From Bacillota bacterium (GTDB taxonomy: Bacteria; Bacillota_I; Bacilli_A; RF39; UBA660), in assembly GCA_015059245.1 (NCBI GenBank), contig SVAU01000020.1:1-21187 (forward strand): a stretch of DNA of 21,187 nt. The letters run 5' to 3'. The translations under genes were made by a program, and so were the position numbers. Within the stretch, counting starts at the first letter, position 1. Each line of letters opens with the position of its first letter. This document shows positions 8,094 through 15,786 of the stretch, in pieces. Below the pieces are notes generated by a model, which was given only the letters and a program-made list of their open reading frames with translations, made no database searches and was not told where the DNA came from.

Positions 8094-10621
8094 AGTTTTA
8101 CCTCCTGTGCAGCTTGACTAAAACCCAAGCAAGAACCTACAACTTTTTGAAGTTCTTCCCCAGATAATCCACTATTATATAATGCTGAAACTAATACTAT
8201 TTCTCTTTCTACACCTAATGTAGGTTGGTTTGCTGCAGCAAGTGTATTAAGTATAATAGCAATGTTTCTTTCTAATTTATTCTTACAGATACATACACCA
8301 TCTACTTTATATGTATACTTACCTACTAACTCAGCTTTTGCATTGTCTTCTAGGTAATGACTGAATTCTTCGAAACGTTCTTTCATTGATTCTACTACTT
8401 CTGGAGTAGCATAACTATCAGTTTTACTATAGTATTCATCTAATGTATTCATTAGTATTTCAATATAATCAGAGTTTCCAATTATTTCTACTAATGTATC
8501 GTTAGTTTGTTGTTTATCAACTAAATCTGGTAGATCAGTTGGATAATCAAATTCTTTTTTGAATCTATCAGATTTCATTATATAATCACATGGTTCTGAA
8601 CGTAGGTCATCACTGAATACTGGATGTCCATGTTGTTCACACCATTTAACTCTCTTAATAATACTTGAAGCTGTCATTCCAAGTATTTCTGGATGAGTTG
8701 CTATTACATTTTCTAATCCTGCTTCAATTAAAGCATCGATATCAGCAAGTAATTCTTCAGGTTTCTTCCAGAATACTCCAAGAGCATATTTTCCATTACT
8801 CTTTAAGATACTAATTATATAGTTCTTTAATATTTCTGCATTTGCAGGAATATTTAAACTTTCAAATAGTATTGCTGAATGATTTCTTGATTCTTTATTA
8901 TCTATATCAATACCATATCTTAATAGTGTATCAATATTTTCTTCATATTTAGATACATCCTTACATATTAGATAGATATTATCTTCATCTAATTTACCAT
9001 GTAAGTTTTCTACTGATTGAATTCTTTTTTCCATATCAGCGAATGATACTCTTAGACCACTATTTGTGTCTTTTATCATTGATTGGATTTTTTGTTCAGA
9101 TATATTTTTTGCTCTTAGTAATGTTATTTTTTTACTAAAGTCTACATCTGTTATATACATGTGACCAAAACGCATTTTGTATGCTTCGTCATCTAGATTT
9201 ATACTTCTTAGTATTTCATAATTTCTTTCTACTACTTCTTCTTCAGCACTATCTATTTCTTTTAGGATTGTTACTAAAGATTCTTTATTTACTTTAGGGA
9301 AATTATTTATATCTAAGCCAATTCTTTCTATGAATGCTTTTACTCTTGTATCATCGAATTTTTCTTCTTGTACTGGAGGAGTAACTACTACATCTTCTAG
9401 TTCAGCAGCAATTTCTTCTATTCTTTCTTCTTCATCAGTATGTTCTGCAGGAACGTCAGTTCCTTCTGCAGCATGTTGTTCTGCTGGTACTTCTTCGCCT
9501 TCTACTACTGGAGGAATAACTCCTTTTTCTAAGTCAGCTTCTTCGATTTGTTGGAAGTTAAGTACTACTGGAGGTCCTTCGAATTCTTCTTCTACTACTG
9601 TATCATCTTTTTTTACAGTAGTTTCGTCTTCTACTACTTCACCTTCACCTGTTCCAGTTTCTGTTACTACTGGAGGAACTAATACAACTTCTTCCTCTTC
9701 TTCAACTACTTCTCCTTCAGTTACTTCTACTATTGGTTCTTCTTCGCCTTCACCTAGAGTACCGATTTTGCTTAAATCTAATTTGATTTGACCATCACTA
9801 CCTAGTACTGAAGGGATTCCACCTGATTCTTCTAGTGATATTTCTTCTTCACCAGTAGTTGTAACTGTTAGTCCTTCACCAACTATATCTAATGATTGAT
9901 TATCGTTATCAAGAGCTTGATCTACTAATGGAGTTTCATCTTCAACATATCCGATTAATCCTTTAGCAACTCTTTCTTCGTATCCTCTATCATATTCGTA
10001 TAATCCATCTTCTGGGAAGATAATCATCTTAGTTAGTTTTGCTATTTCATCTACAGTAAATACATCAAATGAAGTAAGTACTCTTTTAACAAAACTAGTT
10101 GTTAATGATTCTCTTTCTATTTCTTCAGTAGATAAACTTTGTTCTAATAAACTAACTAATTGAGCACGTTGTTCGTTATGTACTACTAATTGTCCTCTTA
10201 GATTAGTTAATTCTTCGTTAGCCATATCTAATTCTGAATTATAACCAATTATATCGTTTTTAATACCTTCTATAGTATCCATTAGGCCTTGAATAAATGC
10301 AGGAGATTTTTCTTGAACTTGAGTTAGTAATGTTCCCATTTCTAAATTAACATCAATTCTACTTAATGCTGAGAATGTTTCGTTTGTTAAACCTTCAAAT
10401 GCAGTTTCGAATAGACTTTTTTGTTGTAGGAATACACTTAATCCACGTTCTTGTTCTTCTTGTTCAGTTTGTGCTCCAGCTATAGTTGCTTCAATATTTG
10501 CAATTCTAGCTAGTACTGCCTCAATTCTTTCTTCTGTTTCTCTTATTAATACATTATCTTCGCCTTTTAAATTATATAATCTATCTAGTAATATTGTTAC
10601 ATTTTGCTTTGATTCTGCCAC
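8090..10621 (-). CDS. Large coiled-coil / acidic-linker / helical-repeat protein of unknown function
   Basis: I place the start at the GTG at 10621-10619 (843 residues, MAESKQNVTIL...). GAGGTG lies 6 nt upstream of it, whereas the GTG three codons earlier (10630) overlaps that Shine-Dalgarno. Three parts are visible. Residues 1 to ~215 are a long-helix region rich in Glu/Gln/Leu, likely coiled coil. Residues ~235-420 are a low-complexity acidic linker full of Val-Glu-Glu and PPVV repeats (runs of four or five Glu). Residues ~425-843 are helical with recurring 'I/L..GI/L......HPEIL'-like units. There is no signal peptide or membrane segment, suggesting a cytoplasmic scaffold or division/segregation-type protein, but function is unknown. 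The gene is the first of a two-gene operon with its own strong promoter. Confidence 0.85.
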   Translation of the reverse strand: MAESKQNVTILLDRLYNLKGEDNVLIRETEERIEAVLARIANIEATIAGAQTEQEEQERGLSVFLQQKSLFETAFEGLTNETFSALSRIDVNLEMGTLLTQVQEKSPAFIQGLMDTIEGIKNDIIGYNSELDMANEELTNLRGQLVVHNEQRAQLVSLLEQSLSTEEIERESLTTSFVKRVLTSFDVFTVDEIAKLTKMIIFPEDGLYEYDRGYEERVAKGLIGYVEDETPLVDQALDNDNQSLDIVGEGLTVTTTGEEEISLEESGGIPSVLGSDGQIKLDLSKIGTLGEGEEEPIVEVTEGEVVEEEEEVVLVPPVVTETGTGEGEVVEDETTVKKDDTVVEEEFEGPPVVLNFQQIEEADLEKGVIPPVVEGEEVPAEQHAAEGTDVPAEHTDEEERIEEIAAELEDVVVTPPVQEEKFDDTRVKAFIERIGLDINNFPKVNKESLVTILKEIDSAEEEVVERNYEILRSINLDDEAYKMRFGHMYITDVDFSKKITLLRAKNISEQKIQSMIKDTNSGLRVSFADMEKRIQSVENLHGKLDEDNIYLICKDVSKYEENIDTLLRYGIDIDNKESRNHSAILFESLNIPANAEILKNYIISILKSNGKYALGVFWKKPEELLADIDALIEAGLENVIATHPEILGMTASSIIKRVKWCEQHGHPVFSDDLRSEPCDYIMKSDRFKKEFDYPTDLPDLVDKQQTNDTLVEIIGNSDYIEILMNTLDEYYSKTDSYATPEVVESMKERFEEFSHYLEDNAKAELVGKYTYKVDGVCICKNKLERNIAIILNTLAAANQPTLGVEREIVLVSALYNSGLSGEELQKVVGSCLGFSQAAQEVKL

Positions 10622-10648
10622 AATACACACCTCGCTTATTATGTATAA

Positions 10649-10677
10649 ATTATAACAAAATCTACTTAAAGTGTAAA
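10649..10677 (-). promoter_or_regulatory. Strong promoter of the 843-residue gene
   Basis: -35 TTTACA (10672-10677), a 17-nt spacer and extended -10 TGTTATAAT (TATAAT at 10649-10654) on the minus strand. This is the best sigma-A-type promoter in the window. It is divergent from the ABC transporter operon. Confidence 0.8.
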
Positions 10678-10730
10678 TGGCTTTTTGAGTTTTTCTTTTT
10701 GGATGTGGTACCTAAAAAAGCACATAAGAA

Positions 10731-10750
10731 TATAATACTATGAAGGTAGG
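10731..10750 (+). promoter_or_regulatory. Probable -10 element and ribosome-binding site of the ABC transporter operon
   Basis: TATAAT at 10731-10736 on the plus strand, followed by AGGTAGG (about 10743-10750), 10 nt before the TTG start at 10761. No good -35 is found at 16-18 nt, so an activator may be needed. The leader is too short for a riboswitch (no TPP-type element is seen). Confidence 0.5.
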
Positions 10751-10760
10751 ATGATATATT

Positions 10761-11357
10761 TTGAAAAATAGAATTATTATTATAGTTAGTTTTATCTTAA
10801 TAATTGGTGTATCTATATGGTTATTGGGAAGTTTTGACAATAATAAAGATAGTAAATTAGAGAAAATAAGATTAGCTGAAGTTACTCATAGTTTGTTCTA
10901 TGCACCACTATATGCGGCTATTGAGAATGGTTATTTTGAAGATGAAGGTATTGATTTAGAACTTATTTTAACTAGTGGTGCTGATAAAGTTAGTGCTGCT
11001 GTTTTATCTAATACAGTAGAAATTGGATTTGCTGGACCAGAATCTGCTATTTATGTATATGAAAATGGTGAAAAGGATTACTTAGTTACATTTGCTGGTC
11101 TTACTAAGAGAGATGGACAATTTATTGTATCTAGAGAAAAGATAGATAATTTTAGTATTAGTAGTTTATATAATAAAGAGATTTTGACAGGACGTATTTC
11201 TGGTATGCCTTGTTTGAATTTCTTAAATGGAGTTAAAAATGAAGATGGAGATTTATCTAAAATAAATATGAATACTAGTGTAGATTTTGCTTCTTTGTCT
11301 GGTTCTTTTATTGCAGGAATGGGTGATTTTGTAAACTTATTTGAACTTAAGGTATAA
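10761..11357 (+). CDS. ABC importer substrate-binding protein (NitT/TauT/ThiY type), 5' part, interrupted
   Basis: The extracytoplasmic solute-binding subunit. It starts at TTG 10761 (MKNRIIIIVSF...), has one hydrophobic N-terminal segment (about residues 4-24) and no lipobox Cys, so it is probably a membrane-anchored or cleaved secreted protein. Residues from ~37 (LAEVTHSLFYAPLYAAIENGYFEDEGID...) to 194 follow the periplasmic-binding fold of the NMT1/SsuA/ThiY group, including GFAGPESAIYVYENG. The family resemblance ends at ...GDFVNLFE (codon 11343-11345), where relatives continue with E-P-x-A-T-x-LE. Here three foreign codons and a stop follow, contributed by element 1. The missing 135 residues lie at 15770-16177. 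Substrate unknown: taurine/sulfonate, nitrate-like or thiamin-precursor pyrimidines are the family options. Confidence 0.88.
   Translation: MKNRIIIIVSFILIIGVSIWLLGSFDNNKDSKLEKIRLAEVTHSLFYAPLYAAIENGYFEDEGIDLELILTSGADKVSAAVLSNTVEIGFAGPESAIYVYENGEKDYLVTFAGLTKRDGQFIVSREKIDNFSISSLYNKEILTGRISGMPCLNFLNGVKNEDGDLSKINMNTSVDFASLSGSFIAGMGDFVNLFELKV
11328..11357 (+). other. attL of element 1 (left junction in the binding-protein gene)
   Basis: Chromosomal half TTTGTAAACTTATTT (11328-11342), core GA (11343-11344), element half ACTTAAGGTATAA (11345-11357). The element half itself supplies the TAA that ends the truncated gene. Confidence 0.8.
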
Positions 11358-11387
11358 AAAAGAAGACTTTAATTGTTAAAGTCTTCT
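11357..11387 (-). terminator. Terminator of the kinase gene at the left end of element 1
   Basis: A perfect 12-bp stem (11361-11372 with 11376-11387, loop TTG) spans the kinase stop. A T-run follows in the minus direction (A-run 11356-11361). It stops element transcription from running into the binding-protein gene. Confidence 0.85.
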
Positions 11388-12262
11388 ACATATTTATCTA
11401 ATTCTTCTTTATCTGGCATTCCTGCTTGAGCTGTTGGTACTTGTACTTTCATTGATGATGCATATTGTGATCTTACTATAGCATCTTTTAAAGTATAACC
11501 ATGAGTTAAACAGTATGCTAAATTACCATTAAATGTATCCCCTGCTCCTGTTGTATCTTTTAGATTATCACTTAGAATAGCTGGAAGTCTTACTATATTA
11601 GTTCCATCATGATATATAACTCCTTCTTTACCTAGAGTTACAATTAACTTATTAGGATATTTAGTAACACATTCTTCTATATTAGTTGTTTTAAATATAG
11701 TTTCACATTCTTTTTGATTAGCAGTTATTATACTTATTTTATCTATTAAATCTAATGATAACTTATCTGGATTACACGGTGTTACTATTATAGGTTTATT
11801 ATTTTCATAACAAAAGTTAATTAAACTATCTGACACATTTTTAGGTACTTTTAATTGTGATGCAATAATACTTGAGTTTAATAATACATCTTTATATTTT
11901 TCTATCATATCTACTGTAAATGAATTAATTGATGAAGTGTTTCTAATTATTTCATTATCTTTAGTTTCTAAATCTATGTAGATTTCTGAGAAATCATTTT
12001 TTAGATTAGGAATCATTTCTATATTTGAAGTATCTACATCATTATATTTAAGATTATTATAGATAGTTTCACCTATTTTATCTTTACCTATTCTAGTTAT
12101 TATAGTTACTTTAGCACCAGCACGAGATGCTGCTACTGCTTGGTTAGAGGCTTTTCCTCCAGGTACTATTTTATCTGGATTAGTATTATATGTTCCATCT
12201 TCTTTTTCATAGAACATTAAGTCTACTGAGCATCCACCAAATATACATATATCGTATTTCAT
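11369..12262 (-). CDS. PfkB-family carbohydrate kinase, ribokinase-like
   Basis: 297 residues, the normal length for ribokinase (~300). The N-terminal sugar-binding motif PGGKASNQAVAASRAGAK (about residues 34-51) corresponds to the ribokinase GGKGANQA signature. The C-terminal signature DTTGAGDTFNGNLAYCL (around residues 240-256) holds the catalytic base Asp and anion-hole GAGD. Predicted reaction: ATP-dependent phosphorylation of ribose or a related sugar/nucleoside in the cytoplasm; the substrate is not certain. AAAGGAG, overlapping the end of the upstream ADP-ribosyltransferase gene, serves as the ribosome-binding site with only 12 nt between the genes, so the two are co-transcribed. No ribose transporter or rbsD lies nearby. 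It is the last cargo gene before the left end of element 1. Confidence 0.9.
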   Translation of the reverse strand: MKYDICIFGGCSVDLMFYEKEDGTYNTNPDKIVPGGKASNQAVAASRAGAKVTIITRIGKDKIGETIYNNLKYNDVDTSNIEMIPNLKNDFSEIYIDLETKDNEIIRNTSSINSFTVDMIEKYKDVLLNSSIIASQLKVPKNVSDSLINFCYENNKPIIVTPCNPDKLSLDLIDKISIITANQKECETIFKTTNIEECVTKYPNKLIVTLGKEGVIYHDGTNIVRLPAILSDNLKDTTGAGDTFNGNLAYCLTHGYTLKDAIVRSQYASSMKVQVPTAQAGMPDKEELDKYVEDFNN

Positions 12263-12274
12263 AAGATGACTCCT

Positions 12275-13066
12275 TTATTTAGCTTTTCTTGTTTGTTCTT
12301 CTCTATATTTAACTGACATAGGATCCCATATTTTTTTAGGTACTAATATAGCTCTTAAGAACGCTGTATTATTTTCTTTATCTATGTCTACAGATATTAT
12401 TCTTACTAAACTACTTGAATTTATTAAATATTCATTTTCTGCTTTATAGTGACTAGTATATTCATCTAATAGAAGTGCTCCATCATGACATTCTTCTGGA
12501 ATTAGATATTCTATTTCGATATTTCTTTTACCTATTTGGAAAGCTTCTGTGTTATATAAAGAACTTTTTCTTACTAGGGATGTTGATGTAAATCCACCAT
12601 CATAGAAGTATTTACCTTCCATAGCTTTTAAGTCTTCTAAAGAGTATATTCCATAGTCTCTAAATTGAGCTAGTGTTACTCCTCTATATGTTTTTATATT
12701 TCTTTCTAATGGTGGAAACTTAAATACTACTTTTTCTACTTCTTGGCCTGTTTCTGTATATTCGTTTCTTCTTTCGTCAGTTAGTTTTCCATGTTGTTCA
12801 TAATTCCATTTATCTCTTAATAACGCATTAATTTCTTTATGAGAAAAACCAGTGTATGAACGTAAGCTTAGAGCTTCTTGATATGATAAATTTGATGTAA
12901 ATTCAGCAGCCATTTCACCAAATACTTCTGATACTTGTTCATCACTTTCTAATGTCAGATAATCTCTATCTAATACATCACTTATATAGATATCCATTTC
13001 TTCTTCTTTACCAGGTTCTAAATATCTAAATAAATATTTAGTTAAATTGCTCATTCCTTTTTCCAT
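12275..13066 (-). CDS. R-S-E-type mono-ADP-ribosyltransferase
   Basis: 263 residues with the three conserved elements of ADP-ribosylating exoenzymes: TYRGV with R128, the GGFTSTS block with STS at 161-163, and E210-N-E212 as the ExE catalytic pair. ExE, rather than QxE, is usual for arginine-modifying enzymes. The enzyme would transfer ADP-ribose from NAD+ to a protein. There is no signal peptide or membrane segment, so it either acts in the producing cell or is exported by an unseen route. About 100 N-terminal residues precede the catalytic domain. The start is supported by AAGGTG 5 nt upstream of ATG 13066; a second Met at codon 5 is possible. It is first in an operon with the ribokinase-like gene. 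No obvious hydrolase or antitoxin partner is seen. Toxin, phage-type modifier or regulatory enzyme are all open. Confidence 0.82.
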   Translation of the reverse strand: MEKGMSNLTKYLFRYLEPGKEEEMDIYISDVLDRDYLTLESDEQVSEVFGEMAAEFTSNLSYQEALSLRSYTGFSHKEINALLRDKWNYEQHGKLTDERRNEYTETGQEVEKVVFKFPPLERNIKTYRGVTLAQFRDYGIYSLEDLKAMEGKYFYDGGFTSTSLVRKSSLYNTEAFQIGKRNIEIEYLIPEECHDGALLLDEYTSHYKAENEYLINSSSLVRIISVDIDKENNTAFLRAILVPKKIWDPMSVKYREEQTRKAK

Positions 13067-13085
13067 ACTATCACCTTATAAAGTT

Positions 13086-13094
13086 ATTATAACA
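13086..13094 (-). promoter_or_regulatory. Extended -10 promoter of the ADP-ribosyltransferase/kinase operon
   Basis: TGTTATAAT on the minus strand (TATAAT at 13086-13091), about 20 nt upstream of the start at 13066. A weak -35 TTCAAA lies 18 nt further upstream. Confidence 0.6.
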
Positions 13095-13095
13095 T

Positions 13096-13122
13096 AAAAA
13101 GGATGCTACTTTGAAAGCATCC
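13096..13122 (-). terminator. Terminator of the esterase gene
   Basis: Stem GGATGCT/AGCATCC (13101-13107 with 13116-13122) overlaps the stop codon at 13106-13108. Five T residues follow in the minus direction (13096-13100). Confidence 0.8.
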
Positions 13123-14248
13123 AGTTAATTAGTTCACTATCTCCGTAAACATTAATTACAGAACCATGATTATCATTAGGACTTGGTACTAATATGTATT
13201 CAGCGTTACCACCACTACTATTAATAGATGGTACATAATTATTATTACAATTTTTATAATATGATGATTCACTTGCTCCTACGTAACTTCTTATAGGTAT
13301 ATTAGTATAATCTGATACGTTGCCTGCAGGACATCCACTTACTGGGACTGCTGCACTGAAGAACCCAGGATATTTACTTATCATATTCCAAGTACCATTA
13401 CCACCTAGGGAATGACCTGTTATTATTATATGGTTTGTGTCTACGTTATATTCTTTTACTACGTAATCAATTAAATCTTTTGTACTAGCGGCATCTGAAG
13501 ACCAACTACAACTTGCAGTGTTAGGTGCTATAAATATAGCATTATAGTTATTTAGAGAACCATTATTCATAAATTTAGGAAGTCCTGTATATAACATACT
13601 ATTTGGATTACCACATTCTCCTGATCCATGTAGGAATACTACTAAAGCAGGTTTGTTACTTATACCTTCGGGTACTAATTCCCAATAATTAACATTTTTA
13701 ACTCCTGAGTAAGATTTTAATACTAAGTTAGGATTACTACTTGTACCGGTTTGTGTACTTGTTCCGTTACCGCCAGTTATTTGATTATTCTTTTGTTCTT
13801 CTCTATCTTGTTTTATTATTTCGTTAAGTTTTTCTTCCTCTTCTTGTCTTTTTTCTGCTGCATCTTTTAATGCTTCTTGTCTGTTCTTTGCTTCTTCTTT
13901 TCTTTCTTCTTCTGACATGTTCTTATACTCATTAATCTTCTCTACTGAAGCATTAGTAAAACATACATTCATAGTAGTATCTACTGGTACTAAATCAGTA
14001 AATATAAAAGTAAATAAACTTGGTAGAAAATATATTACTATAGCTGATATAAATCTTTTAATAGATTTAGAGAATACATTAGTTAGTTCTTCTTGAGGTT
14101 TAGCATTTACTACAGCAGCAAATATATCTTTAAATATCATAATCATAAATATTATAGGTACGATAGTTAATACTATTTTAAAAGTTACCTTTAATATATA
14201 AAACACTTGTAAAAAGTGTGGATCTGTACATAATTCCATAATAATCAT
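13106..14248 (-). CDS. Membrane-anchored esterase/hydrolase with a two-helix N-terminal module
   Basis: 380 residues in four parts. Residues ~18-40 and ~64-86 are two hydrophobic helices (the second ends FLPSLFTFIFTDLV), resembling small two-helix VirB2/TrbC-like membrane modules. Residues ~108-155 are a charged Glu/Lys coiled coil. Residues ~156-172 are a Gly/Thr/Ser/Asn linker. Residues ~175-380 are an alpha/beta hydrolase with oxyanion region FLHGSGECGNP (205-215), nucleophile S280 in GHSLGGNG, and the likely catalytic His H361 near DNHGS. The hydrolase resembles secreted feruloyl/polyhydroxybutyrate-type esterases. The coiled coil and linker suggest display on the outer face. Start: ATG 14248 is only about 5 nt from the likely transcription start, so ATG 14239 (MELCTDPH...), with AAGAG 9 nt upstream, is the likelier initiator. 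It has its own promoter and terminator. Confidence 0.82.
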   Translation of the reverse strand: MIIMELCTDPHFLQVFYILKVTFKIVLTIVPIIFMIMIFKDIFAAVVNAKPQEELTNVFSKSIKRFISAIVIYFLPSLFTFIFTDLVPVDTTMNVCFTNASVEKINEYKNMSEEERKEEAKNRQEALKDAAEKRQEEEEKLNEIIKQDREEQKNNQITGGNGTSTQTGTSSNPNLVLKSYSGVKNVNYWELVPEGISNKPALVVFLHGSGECGNPNSMLYTGLPKFMNNGSLNNYNAIFIAPNTASCSWSSDAASTKDLIDYVVKEYNVDTNHIIITGHSLGGNGTWNMISKYPGFFSAAVPVSGCPAGNVSDYTNIPIRSYVGASESSYYKNCNNNYVPSINSSGGNAEYILVPSPNDNHGSVINVYGDSELINWMLSK

Positions 14249-14259
14249 CTCTTGGGTGT

Positions 14260-14268
14260 ATTATAACA
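14260..14268 (-). promoter_or_regulatory. Extended -10 promoter of the esterase gene
   Basis: TGTTATAAT on the minus strand (TATAAT at 14260-14265). It lies between the end of the recombinase gene and the esterase start. Confidence 0.6.
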
Positions 14269-14273
14269 AATAA

Positions 14274-15593
14274 TTATAAAAGTTCAATTTGATATTTATC
14301 ATTTATTAAATCTTTTATATTAGGTTTATCTATAGTATTTAGTTTTATCTTTAGTATGTATGTTGATAAATACTTAGTTATTAACATGTTATCTAGTAAT
14401 ATAGGTATTATGTTTATATTAGGTAGAGATACTTCTTTTTTATAAATATTAGATAATTCTTTTAATATTAAAGAATAGTTGATATTAAGTTTATTTATTA
14501 TATTGTTTAAGATATTAGTTATTTCTTTTTCCTTAATATTTATGTAACATTTATTATCTTTGTTATGTAAGTGATATGAACATATCCATGATGTATCATT
14601 CTTATTATGTCTTTTATATAGAGGTTTATTGTGTATAGTACATATAAGTTTATTTGTATATAGAGATACATTTTTAGTAATATGTTTACTATTATTTGTT
14701 AACTTGTTGTTAACTTTATTCCAGAGAGATTCTTCTATAATTATGGGGATTTGTTTAGATGATTTGTATATTACCCACTCCTCTTTTGACAAGTATTTAA
14801 CTTTTTTAGACATATAATCTTCTGTAAATGTTTTGTTAGCACAGTAAAATCCTTTATATTTAGGGTTCTTTAATATACGTAGTATTGTCGTTGTTGACCA
14901 TTTATTACCATAATTAGTAGTTATTCCTTTATTATTTAGATAATCTCTAATATATGTAGTTGACTTATTATAGATACCATATAATGTAAATATTTCTTTT
15001 ATAATTAGAGATTCTTTCTTATTTATGTATAACTTGTTATTTTTCTTATTATAACCATAGAGTTTATTGTTACCTAGTAGTTTACCTTTCTTAATAGACA
15101 TAGATACTCCAAACTTAACTCTTTCTGATAGACGTCTTATTTCATCTTGAGCCATACTAGACATGATAGTTAATCTTAGTTCACTGTCCGGATATATAGT
15201 ATTTATATTATCGTTTAAGAATAATACTGCTACTCCATAATTTAATAATTCTCTTGTATATTTAATACTGTCTAAAGTATTTCTTGAGAATCTAGATATC
15301 TCTTTTGTAATTATTAGATCAAATTTATTTTGTTTAGCATCATTTATCATTCTTAAGAAGTTAGTTCTTTTTAATGTAGATGTACCAGTTATACCTTCAT
15401 CTATATATCCTTCTATATAAGTCCAATTAATATTATTTTGTATCATTTGTTTAAAGTAATCTTCTTGATTAGATAAAGACGATAATTGAATATCTTGATT
15501 AGTAGATACTCTTCCGTAGTAAGTTACTCTTAAGTTAAGATTAGATATAGGTGTTCCTGTTAGTAGTTTATTTCTAATACTTATTAAGTTCAT
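14274..15593 (-). CDS. Large serine recombinase of element 1
   Basis: Site-specific recombinase presumed to integrate and excise element 1. The 439 residues show the resolvase/invertase catalytic domain: YYGRVSTNQ with nucleophile S30, the DEGITGTS segment (~65-72), and TKEISRFSRNTLDSI with the active-site arginines R101 and R104, then ELRLTIMSSMAQDE before the long helix. A recombinase DNA-binding domain follows (~175-300, KLYGYNKKNNKLYINKKES...ILKNPKYKGFY). A zinc-ribbon-like cluster (C318, H321, C338, C349) comes next, then a short helical tail. It is somewhat shorter than typical large serine integrases (~450-600). The ATG overlaps the TGA of the 44-residue gene upstream (ATGA), so translation is coupled. 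Its 5' end lies about 180 nt from attR. Very rich in Asn, Lys and Ile, like the rest of the element. Confidence 0.93.
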   Translation of the reverse strand: MNLISIRNKLLTGTPISNLNLRVTYYGRVSTNQDIQLSSLSNQEDYFKQMIQNNINWTYIEGYIDEGITGTSTLKRTNFLRMINDAKQNKFDLIITKEISRFSRNTLDSIKYTRELLNYGVAVLFLNDNINTIYPDSELRLTIMSSMAQDEIRRLSERVKFGVSMSIKKGKLLGNNKLYGYNKKNNKLYINKKESLIIKEIFTLYGIYNKSTTYIRDYLNNKGITTNYGNKWSTTTILRILKNPKYKGFYCANKTFTEDYMSKKVKYLSKEEWVIYKSSKQIPIIIEESLWNKVNNKLTNNSKHITKNVSLYTNKLICTIHNKPLYKRHNKNDTSWICSYHLHNKDNKCYINIKEKEITNILNNIINKLNINYSLILKELSNIYKKEVSLPNINIIPILLDNMLITKYLSTYILKIKLNTIDKPNIKDLINDKYQIELL

Positions 15594-15724
15594 GTAATTG
15601 TTTGTAATTTGTTTAGAATTATTTCTTCTGCTAATAAGTATTCTTGGTAAGTTATTGTTTCTTCTTCATATAAGGTTTTATTTATTAAAAGAGATATTTC
15701 TATATAAAGTTTTTCTTTAGTCAT
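15590..15724 (-). CDS. 44-residue protein coupled to the serine recombinase; candidate directionality factor
   Basis: Hand translation from ATG 15724-15722 gives 44 residues (MTKEKLYIEISLLINKTLYE and on), ending in TGA that overlaps the recombinase ATG. AAAGGAAGTG lies 5-7 nt upstream. The pattern 'M..E..Y...L.L..KLYEE..ITYQEYL.AE.I.L.K' resembles the small SHOCT-like proteins often encoded immediately next to serine recombinases in Firmicutes mobile elements. It begins only 33 nt inside the right attachment core. Its position and coupling fit an accessory protein controlling integration versus excision, but that role is inference. No counterpart is visible in element 2. Confidence 0.7.
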   Translation of the reverse strand: MTKEKLYIEISLLINKTLYEEETITYQEYLLAEEIILNKLQTIT

Positions 15725-15756
15725 AATTCACTTCCTTTATAGAAATATATTCATAC

Positions 15757-15786
15757 TTATACATTAAGAGAACCTAATGCTACAAA
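15757..15786 (+). other. attR of element 1 (right junction)
   Basis: Element half TTATACATTAAGA (15757-15769), core GA (15770-15771), chromosomal half ACCTAATGCTACAAA (15772-15786). The two chromosomal halves are partly symmetric about GA: TTTGTAAACTTATTT against TTTGTAGCATTAGGT (reverse complement of the right half), 10 of 15 identical. Confidence 0.8.

Larger units (their letters stand above)
11343..15769. mobile_element. Element 1: 4.43-kb serine-recombinase element inserted in the binding-protein gene
   Basis: The shared sequence GAAC occurs at both junctions (11343-11346 and 15770-15773). Deleting one copy with everything between joins codon 194 of the 5' fragment to an in-frame GAA CCT AAT GCT (EPNATKLE...), exactly the continuation expected of the family. 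All genes inside are on the minus strand: small 44-residue protein, serine recombinase, esterase, ADP-ribosyltransferase, ribokinase-like kinase. Joining the element ends gives an attP with TTATACATTAAG and CTTAAGGTATAA, a 12-bp inverted repeat with one mismatch, around A-GA-A. No tandem target duplication beyond the core and no transposase terminal repeats are seen, which fits conservative site-specific integration. Confidence 0.88.

Noticed and set aside
9330..9791. Plus-strand Ser/Thr-rich open frame of 153 codons
   Set aside because: It is the antisense shadow of the Glu/Val-rich acidic linker of the 843-residue protein; GAA/GAG codons read backwards give Ser/Phe.
10622..10760. TPP or other riboswitch upstream of the ThiY-like transporter
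   Set aside because: Only about 20 nt lie between the likely transcription start and the start codon, and no conserved riboswitch core is seen.
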